Shown here: piece by piece, positions 1-4,804 of the stretch | Layout of the letters: each line of letters opens with the position of its first letter | Position numbering within the stretch: the first letter of the stretch is position 1 | Source of the DNA: DASRHY01 sp046765875 | GTDB taxonomy: Bacteria; Actinomycetota; Actinomycetes; Propionibacteriales; Kribbellaceae | DNA length: 15,376 nt | NCBI GenBank assembly: GCA_046765875.1 | Contig: JBKPSJ010000284.1 | Coordinates: 1-15,376, forward strand | Direction: 5' to 3' | Program-made: the position numbers and the translations under genes | Notes under the pieces: model-generated | The model's database searches: none | What the model saw: only the letters and a program-made list of their open reading frames with translations | What the model was told of the DNA's origin: nothing

Positions 1-6
1 AGTGAA

Positions 7-40
7 GTCTCGTGGGCTCGGAGATGTGTATAAGAGACAG
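7..40 (+). other. Illumina Nextera read-2 transposase adapter (sequencing artefact)
   Basis: These 34 bases match the Nextera read-2 adapter, and bases 22-40 are the 19-base Tn5 mosaic end AGATGTGTATAAGAGACAG. Bases 1-6 (agtgaa) sit where the last bases of the i7 index would lie, so they are probably library-derived too; that is inference. Translating from GTG at base 12 gives MGSEMCIRDS, a signature of untrimmed Nextera sequence in predicted proteins. The stretch should not be read as genome sequence or as a real mobile element. Confidence 0.97.
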
Positions 41-342
41 CCGTACAGGACCTGTGGGGTTCACCGGAGCGCGGGTTCGGCACCACCCTGCGCGCCTACG
101 ACCCGGCGATCGACGCCTGGCGGGTGGAGTGGCTGGCGCCGCGCTGGAACTCGTACTGCAGCCTGATCGGCCGCCGCGACGGCGACCGGATCATGCAGTA
201 CGGCCGCGAGCGCGACGGCCGGCCGATCCGCTGGTCGTTCAACGACATCACCGCCGACACGTTCGTCTGGCGCGGCGAGATCTCCGACGACAACGGCGCG
301 ACCTTCCGGCTCGAGCAGGAGATGCACGGCCGCCGCCGGTGA
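41..342 (+). CDS. C-terminal fragment of a hypothetical protein (possibly DUF1579/calycin-like)
   Basis: The frame open from base 43 gives 99 residues ending at TGA 340-342; the N-terminus is lost at the contig end. The 5' frame extension through the adapter is artificial, and the internal ATG at 124 is unlikely to be the true start because coding potential continues upstream. Visible features are YDPAIDAWRVEW, then a GRRDGDRIMQYG turn, then RWSFNDITADTFVWRGEISDDNGATF and a closing LEQEMHGRR. This alternation of short hydrophobic and aromatic strands resembles the C-terminal half of beta-barrel hypothetical proteins of the DUF1579/calycin kind. That assignment is from memory of the pattern and is tentative. 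No catalytic residues can be named. The gene converges on paaE with only base 343 between the two stop codons. Confidence 0.6.
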
Positions 343-343
343 G

Positions 344-1435
344 TCAGGCGTCGTAGTCGAGGGTGACCTTCGGGCTGGTCGGGTGCGACTGGCAGGTGAG
401 CACGTACCCGGCCCTGACCTCGTCGGGCTCGAGCGCCCAGTTGGTGTCCATCCGGACCGTGCCCTCGACGAGCTTGGCCCGGCAGGTGCCGCAGACCCCG
501 CCCTTGCACGCGAACGGCGCGTCCGAGCGCACGGCGAGCGTCGCGTCCAGCACCGCCTTGCCGTGCTCGGTGAGCGGGAAGGTGGTACGCCGTCCGTCCA
601 GCACGACCGTCACCTGGGCCGCGTCCTCGTCGGCCGGCGGCGGCTCCTCGCTGCGCGGCGCCGGGATGTCACCGACGTGGAACAGTTCGGCGTGGATGTG
701 GCCGCGCTCGACCCCGCGCGCCTGCAGCACCTCTTGCGCGCCGACCACCATCGCGTACGGCCCGCAGAGGAACCAGTCGTCGACGGTGTCCAGGGGCAGG
801 ATCGTGTCGAGCATCCGGGCCAGCCGTTCGGGATCGATCCGCCCGTTGAACAGTTCGACCTCGGTCGACTCGCGGGACAGCACGTGCACGAGGTGGAACC
901 GGTCGGCGTACCTGTCCTTGAGGTCGCCCAGTTCGTCGGCGAACATCACCGACCCGGCGGTCCGGTTGCCGTACAGCAGGGTCACCCGGCTCTTCGGCTC
1001 GACTTCGAGCGTCGTCGAGATCAGCGACAGCACCGGCGTGATCCCGCTGCCGGCGGCGACGAAGGCGTAGTGCTTGTCGTGTGACGGGTCCAGCGGGGTA
1101 TTGAACCGGCCGAGCGGCGTCATCACGTCGATGATCTCGCCGACCTTCAGCCCGGTCGCGGCGTACGAGGAGAACACACCACCGGGGAGCCGCTTGACCG
1201 CGATCCGCAGCACGCCGGACCCGGCCGGTGAGCAGATCGAGTAGCTGCGCCGGGTGTCGTCGCCGGCGCCGGCAGTACGGATATTCAGGTGCTGCCCCGC
1301 GGTGAAGTCGAACTCATCCTTGAGCTCGGGCGGCACGTCGAAGGTGATCGCGACCGAGTCGTCGGTCAGCGGCTCGATGTCCTTGACCGCGAGCGGGTGG
1401 AAGACGGCATGCCTGCGCCTGACGGCCGGAGGCAT
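344..1435 (-). CDS. paaE: Phenylacetyl-CoA 1,2-epoxidase, reductase subunit PaaE
   Basis: The 363-residue protein passes electrons from NAD(P)H through FAD and a 2Fe-2S cluster to the di-iron centre of PaaA, for ring epoxidation of phenylacetyl-CoA in the cytoplasm. Domains in order: an FAD-binding barrel with RRSYS at residues 62-66; a nucleotide-binding ferredoxin-reductase domain with GSGITP at 129-134 and CGP at 224-226; and a C-terminal plant-type ferredoxin with C310, C315 and C318 (CKGGVCGTC) plus C348. The length is normal for PaaE. The reading frame stays open upstream of 1435, but the start chosen is the ATG there, which shares one base with the paaD stop (TGATG). The upstream extension lies inside paaD and has no family similarity. 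It is the last gene of the paaABCDE operon. Confidence 0.95.
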   Translation of the reverse strand: MPPAVRRRHAVFHPLAVKDIEPLTDDSVAITFDVPPELKDEFDFTAGQHLNIRTAGAGDDTRRSYSICSPAGSGVLRIAVKRLPGGVFSSYAATGLKVGEIIDVMTPLGRFNTPLDPSHDKHYAFVAAGSGITPVLSLISTTLEVEPKSRVTLLYGNRTAGSVMFADELGDLKDRYADRFHLVHVLSRESTEVELFNGRIDPERLARMLDTILPLDTVDDWFLCGPYAMVVGAQEVLQARGVERGHIHAELFHVGDIPAPRSEEPPPADEDAAQVTVVLDGRRTTFPLTEHGKAVLDATLAVRSDAPFACKGGVCGTCRAKLVEGTVRMDTNWALEPDEVRAGYVLTCQSHPTSPKVTLDYDA

Positions 1436-1914
1436 CAGTGCACCTTGAAGTGGTCGAACGGCTCGCGGCACGAGTTGCACCGCCACAACGACTTGCACGC
1501 GGTCGATCCGAACCGGCTCAGCTCGGTGGTGTCCGGCGATCCGCACAGCGGGCAACGAACCGTCAGGCTCAGCGCTCTCGGCCCGGACGAGACCGGGCGA
1601 TGACCGGTCGGCGGCGCGATGCCGTACTCGGTCAGCTTGCGCTTGCCCTCGGCGCTCATCCAGTCAGTGGTCCAGGCCGGTGAGAGCACGGTCTCGACGT
1701 CGTACGACTCGATGCCCTCGGCAACCAGCGTCTCCTCGATCCGGCGCCGGATCACGTCCATCGCCGGACAGCCCGAGTACGTCGGCGTGATCACCACCGT
1801 CACCTTGCCGTCGTCGACACGTACATCCCGCAGCACGCCGAGATCCTCGATCGTCAGGACCGGCACCTCGGGATCGAGTACCTGCGCCACAGCCTCGCGA
1901 ATGCCGCTCACCAT
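1435..1914 (-). CDS. paaD: PaaD, iron-sulfur maturation factor of phenylacetyl-CoA epoxidase
   Basis: The 159-residue protein has an N-terminal MIP18/DUF59 domain (about residues 1-85) with the conserved TPTYSGCP segment including C49. A C-terminal zinc-ribbon-like module follows, with C121-x2-C124 and C146-x2-C149. This two-part layout is characteristic of PaaD, which is thought to help assemble the metal centres of the epoxidase and is not one of the catalytic subunits. The ATG at 1914 starts MVSGIREAV. It has a G-rich Shine-Dalgarno-like GGGGGC a few bases upstream and overlaps the paaC stop by 7 bases (ATGGTGA). The frame extends further upstream inside paaC, but that part is arginine-rich shadow sequence. 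The 3' end overlaps the paaE start by one base. Confidence 0.93.
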   Translation of the reverse strand: MVSGIREAVAQVLDPEVPVLTIEDLGVLRDVRVDDGKVTVVITPTYSGCPAMDVIRRRIEETLVAEGIESYDVETVLSPAWTTDWMSAEGKRKLTEYGIAPPTGHRPVSSGPRALSLTVRCPLCGSPDTTELSRFGSTACKSLWRCNSCREPFDHFKVH

Positions 1915-2648
1915 GTCGCCCCCGGATGTGAGCGGGCGACGTGCTGCATCTCGGCGAGCAGGTACCCCATCGCCTCTGTGTGCTTGCCGTCGCGGCCACC
2001 GGTGTGCTGGTAGGTCGCCTCCGGCAGCGCGCAGGTCGACTCCTCCACCACGGCGGCAACCCGCCGGCGCCACTCGTCCGCGAACCCGGCCGGGTCGACC
2101 GCTGTACCAGCGAGCCGGCCGATCAGGTCATCGGTGACCAGCAGCTCCTCGGTGTACGGCCACATGGTGTCGAGTCCGGCCTGCATCCGCCGGTGGCTCT
2201 CGTCCGTACCGTCGCCCAGCCGTACCACCCACTGGGTCGCGTGGTCGACGTGGTACGCGACCTCCTTGACCGCCTTCGCCGCGACACCGGCGAGTATCTC
2301 GTCCGACGAGCCCTGCAACGCTTCGTACAACAGATGCTGGTACGTAGCGAAATACAGCAGGCGGGCCATGGTAACCGCGAAGTCGCCGTTCGGCCGTTCG
2401 CACATAAGCAGGTTTGTGAAGTCCCGCTCGTCACGGAAGTATGCGAGGTCGTCCTCGGACTTGCCGGCCAGGGAACCGGCGTACGCGAGCAGCGACCGGG
2501 CCTGCCCGAGCTGGTCGAGCCCGATGTTGCCGAGCGCAACGTCCTCCTCGAGCTGCGGGGCGTGCGCGATCCACTCGCCCATCCGCTGGGCGGCGATCAG
2601 CGCGTCGTCACCCAGCCGCAGGACGTACGCGTACAGATCCTGGTTCAC
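1908..2648 (-). CDS. paaC: Phenylacetyl-CoA 1,2-epoxidase, structural subunit PaaC
   Basis: The 246-residue, mainly helical protein is of the ferritin-like PaaA/PaaC family, and its length is typical. PaaC pairs with PaaA to form the core of the epoxidase and helps bind the CoA substrate; in studied systems it lacks a functional di-iron site. Recognisable segments are LRLGDDALIAAQRMGEWI near the N-terminus, NIGLDQLGQAR around residue 42, ERDFTNLL, and KAVKEVAYHVDHATQW in the middle. The start is GTG at 2648, placed by the GTGA overlap with the paaB stop (4 bases) and by agreement with the family's N-terminus. It overlaps paaD by 7 bases. Confidence 0.95.
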   Translation of the reverse strand: MNQDLYAYVLRLGDDALIAAQRMGEWIAHAPQLEEDVALGNIGLDQLGQARSLLAYAGSLAGKSEDDLAYFRDERDFTNLLMCERPNGDFAVTMARLLYFATYQHLLYEALQGSSDEILAGVAAKAVKEVAYHVDHATQWVVRLGDGTDESHRRMQAGLDTMWPYTEELLVTDDLIGRLAGTAVDPAGFADEWRRRVAAVVEESTCALPEATYQHTGGRDGKHTEAMGYLLAEMQHVARSHPGATW

Positions 2649-2926
2649 AGATGCTCGACACCTTCGGGGATCTCGTAGAACGTCGGGTGCCGGTAGATCT
2701 TGTCGCCGGCCGGGTCGAAGAACTCGTCCTTCTCGTCCGGGCTGGACGCGGTGATCGCCGAGGCCGGCACCACCCAGATCGACACGCCCTCCTGGCGCCG
2801 GGTGTAGACGTCGCGCGCGTTGCGCAGCGCCATCTGGGCGTCAGGTGCGTGCAGACTGCCGACGTGTCCGTGGGACAGTCCGCGGCGGGACCGTACGAAC
2901 ACCTCCCACAGCGGCCAGTCCTTCAT
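2645..2926 (-). CDS. paaB: Phenylacetyl-CoA 1,2-epoxidase subunit PaaB
   Basis: The 93-residue protein matches the usual size of PaaB. It starts MKDWPLWEVFVRSRRGLSHGH and contains the conserved run HVGSLHAPDAQMALRNARDVYTRR followed by SIWVVPA. PaaB is a small non-catalytic subunit thought to bridge PaaAC heterodimers or help dock the PaaE reductase. The reading frame is open far upstream through paaA, but only the ATG at 2926 gives a PaaB-like N-terminus. That ATG overlaps the paaA stop as ATGA (4 bases), and the stop overlaps the paaC GTG start (GTGA). Confidence 0.95.
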   Translation of the reverse strand: MKDWPLWEVFVRSRRGLSHGHVGSLHAPDAQMALRNARDVYTRRQEGVSIWVVPASAITASSPDEKDEFFDPAGDKIYRHPTFYEIPEGVEHL

Positions 2927-3843
2927 GCCGCTGCCACCCCCTGCTTGGCGGCATAGGCCTGTGCCGCCTCGCGGACCCAGGCGCCGTCCTCGTGTGCTTC
3001 GACCCGAGTGGCGAGCCGCTGGGCGTTGCACGGACCGTTGCCCCTGACCACCTCGTACAACTCGCTGAAGTCGGGCTGGGTGAACGACCAGTGGCCGGAC
3101 TCCTCGTGGTACCGCAGTCCGTCGTCGGGGATCCGAAGCCCGAGTACGTGTGACTGCGGCACGGTCATGTCGACGAACCGCTGCCGCAAGTCGTCGTTGC
3201 TGTGCCGCTTGATCCCCCACGCCATCGACTGCGCGGAGTGCGTCGACTCGGTGTCGGGCGGTCCGAACATCATCAGCGACGGCCACCACCAGCGGTCCAG
3301 CGCGTCCTGCGCCATCGCCTTCTGCGCCTCGGTGCCGTTGCACAGCGTGTGCAGGATCTCGAAGCCCTGCCGCTGGTGGAACGACTCCTCCTTGCAGATC
3401 CGCACCATCGCCCGCGCGTACGGCCCATAGGAGCATCGGCACAGCGGGACCTGGTTGACGATCGCGGCACCGTCGACCAGCCAGCCGATCGCGCCGATGT
3501 CGGCCCAGGTCAGCGTCGGGTAGTTGAAGATGCTGGAGTACTTCTGCTTGCCGGAGTGCAGCAGGTCCAGCAGGTCGGCCCGGTCCACGCCGAGTGTCTC
3601 GGCCGCGGCGTACAGGTACAGACCGTGACCGGCCTCGTCCTGCACCTTGGCCATCAGGATCGCCTTGCGGCGCAGCGACGGCGCCCGGGTGATCCAGTTC
3701 CCTTCCGGCTGCATGCCGATGATCTCGGAGTGCGCGTGCTGTGCGATCTGCCGTACCAGGGTCTTGCGGTACCCGTCCGGCATCGCGTCGCGGGGCTCGA
3801 TCCGCCCGTCGGCGTCGATGGTCGCCTGGAAGGTGTCGCTCAT
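2923..3843 (-). CDS. paaA: Phenylacetyl-CoA 1,2-epoxidase, catalytic di-iron subunit PaaA
   Basis: The 306-residue protein is the ferritin-like oxygenase subunit that inserts one oxygen atom into phenylacetyl-CoA to form the ring 1,2-epoxide, the committing step of aerobic phenylacetate breakdown. Iron-ligand candidates are E40 (HAHSEIIG), the E-x2-H pair E70/H73 (QDEAGHG), and a second Glu/His set around E152-H156 (KEESFHQ). All lie in the order and spacing expected for the family. The start was set at ATG 3843 (MSDTFQATIDADGRIEP). ATG 3855 and a further upstream start are possible, but 3843 lies 7 bases below a TATGCT -10 box, which fits a leaderless mRNA and explains the absence of a Shine-Dalgarno sequence. 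It is the first gene of paaABCDE and overlaps paaB by 4 bases. Confidence 0.96.
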   Translation of the reverse strand: MSDTFQATIDADGRIEPRDAMPDGYRKTLVRQIAQHAHSEIIGMQPEGNWITRAPSLRRKAILMAKVQDEAGHGLYLYAAAETLGVDRADLLDLLHSGKQKYSSIFNYPTLTWADIGAIGWLVDGAAIVNQVPLCRCSYGPYARAMVRICKEESFHQRQGFEILHTLCNGTEAQKAMAQDALDRWWWPSLMMFGPPDTESTHSAQSMAWGIKRHSNDDLRQRFVDMTVPQSHVLGLRIPDDGLRYHEESGHWSFTQPDFSELYEVVRGNGPCNAQRLATRVEAHEDGAWVREAAQAYAAKQGVAAA

Positions 3844-3850
3844 GCCGGCC

Positions 3851-3881
3851 AGCATAGCCCAGGTGTGACACTCGATGCCAA
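3851..3881 (-). promoter_or_regulatory. Predicted leaderless promoter of paaABCDE
   Basis: On the minus strand, TTGGCA (3881-3876) is a -35-like hexamer followed after 19 bases by TATGCT (3856-3851), which fits the actinobacterial TAnnnT -10 pattern. Seven bases later comes the ATG at 3843, so transcription would begin at or next to the start codon. The 19-base spacer is at the long end of what is usual, so the -35 call is weaker than the -10 call. Confidence 0.45.
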
Positions 3882-3902
3882 TTCCTGCCAGCAAGTGTCA
3901 CA
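3864..3902. promoter_or_regulatory. Perfect 9-bp inverted repeat, probable operator in the paaA / GNAT divergent region
   Basis: TGTGACACT at 3864-3872 and its exact reverse complement AGTGTCACA at 3894-3902 are separated by 21 bases. Each arm contains GTGnCAC, itself symmetric, and the two centres (3868 and 3898) are 30 bp apart, close to three helical turns. One arm sits between the predicted -35 and -10 of paaA and the other just upstream of the -35, a layout suited to repression. No paa regulator gene is present in the window, so the protein that binds here is unknown. Confidence 0.55.
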
Positions 3903-3958
3903 TCGGTGGGACAGGTAGGCCTCCTGGCCGCCATCATGCCGGTGACAGGATGGGCGAC

Positions 3959-4522
3959 ATGAGCGAGCACCCGACCGCGGATACCCACGTACGGCTGGCG
4001 CTACCCGCCGAGGCCGGCGCGATCGGCGCCGTCCAGGTCGCGGCCTGGCGCGCGGCGTACCGCGACCTGCTCCCGGCCGAAGTGCTCGACCAGCTCGACA
4101 CCGAGCAGTTCGCGCAGACCTGGCGGGAGGCGCTGCTGTCCCCCGGCCAGGCGCGCAACCGGGTGCTCGTGGCGCTCGACCACGAACGAGTGGTCGGGTT
4201 CGCGGCGACGACCACGGCCGACGACCCGGACGCCGACCCGGCGGCCGACGCGCTGGTAGCGGAGTTCCGTGTACATCCGGACGAGACCCGGGCCGGTCAC
4301 GGCTCCCGGTTGCTCCACGCGGTCGCCGACACCTTGGCCGCCGACGGGTTCAGCCGGGCGACGATCTGGCTGAACGCGACCGACGACCCGCTGCGGGCGT
4401 TCCTGACCGCCGCGGGCTGGGCTCCGGACGGCGCGCATCGCGAACTCGACCTGTACGGCGACGGCTCGGTCCGGGTGAAGCAGGTCCGTCTCCACACCGA
4501 CCCCCGGAGCACCGACACCTGA
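3959..4522 (+). CDS. GNAT family N-acetyltransferase
   Basis: The 187-residue single-domain protein is predicted to transfer an acetyl group from acetyl-CoA to an amine; the substrate cannot be inferred. Support: an N-terminal segment with AIGAVQVAAWRAAYRDLLPAE typical of GNATs; a central strand LVALDHERVVGFAA at residues 70-83; motif A AEFRVHPDETRAGHGSRLL at 101-119 carrying the acetyl-CoA P-loop (GHG, 113-115); and motif B with TDDPLRAFLTAAGW at 141-154. The start was set at ATG 3959, with AGGA at 3947-3950 eight bases upstream as ribosome binding site; an in-frame ATG at 3950 is less well placed. It is divergent from paaA, with 115 bp between the starts, so it may share the operator there, but nothing in the protein links it to phenylacetate metabolism. 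Confidence 0.88.
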   Translation: MSEHPTADTHVRLALPAEAGAIGAVQVAAWRAAYRDLLPAEVLDQLDTEQFAQTWREALLSPGQARNRVLVALDHERVVGFAATTTADDPDADPAADALVAEFRVHPDETRAGHGSRLLHAVADTLAADGFSRATIWLNATDDPLRAFLTAAGWAPDGAHRELDLYGDGSVRVKQVRLHTDPRSTDT

Positions 4523-4572
4523 CCTGAGACAAGCGGTCGCCAATCCCCATCCGGCCGGCGGCTCAAACCAGT

Positions 4573-4602
4573 TGTCAGGGCGATGTCAGGGTAATGTCGC
4601 TG
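4573..4602 (+). repeat. Direct repeats with an exact 11-bp period, SARP/AfsR-like activator box
   Basis: TGTCAGGG occurs at 4573-4580 and again, identical, at 4584-4591. A partial third copy, TGTCGCTG, lies at 4595-4602, so all three have an 11-bp period. Such helical-turn-phased direct repeats near the -35 region are the known recognition pattern of SARP-family activators (AfsR, DnrI, ActII-ORF4), and PhoP boxes share the spacing with a different heptamer. The repeats lie 31 bp upstream of the ATG of the small ORF at 4634, and a TAATGT -10-like hexamer (4592-4597) lies within them. The binding protein is not known. Confidence 0.6.
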
Positions 4603-4633
4603 GGCGGGACCTTCGCGCCGGTGACACTGTGTG

Positions 4634-4804
4634 ATGCACCGAGGGGAAGCCGGGGCGACCGGCTCGGGGAGTGTCGCCGACGATGTCATCGGCCGGCTGG
4701 GCGAGTGGATCCACGCGGGGGGCGTGGTGGGGGTGGTAAGCACAGCCGGCCGAGACACCGCGGATCAGGTATTCGACGCCCTCGACGTGGCCGGTGCCGG
4801 ATAG
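4634..4804 (+). CDS. Small unrecognised ORF (56 aa)
   Basis: ATG 4634 to TAG 4802-4804 encodes a 56-residue, glycine- and alanine-rich, acidic protein with no signal peptide, no transmembrane segment and no cysteine. A glycine/serine-rich start is followed by ADDVIGRLGEWI, AGGVVGVV and TADQVFDALDVA, which could form two short helices around a beta strand. About 80% of its codons end in G or C, as in the neighbouring genes. An in-frame GTG at 4631 is an alternative start, and a stop codon at 4622 closes the frame above it. There is no clear Shine-Dalgarno sequence. Its case rests on codon use and on the phased repeats just upstream. Its last 40 bases overlap the convergent regulator gene. I do not recognise the family, and a chance ORF in GC-rich DNA remains possible. 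Confidence 0.4.
   Translation: MHRGEAGATGSGSVADDVIGRLGEWIHAGGVVGVVSTAGRDTADQVFDALDVAGAG

Noticed and set aside
22..40. Tn5 mosaic end as evidence of a transposon insertion
   Set aside because: It is joined to Nextera adapter sequence at the very end of the contig, so it comes from library preparation.
1436..1555. Longer PaaE N-terminus starting at 1555
   Set aside because: The extra 40 residues lie inside the paaD coding sequence, lack reductase similarity, and the TGATG junction gives a better start.
3864..3902. CRP-type site (TGTGA...TCACA) upstream of paaA
   Set aside because: The half-sites are 29 bases apart instead of the six needed by CRP.
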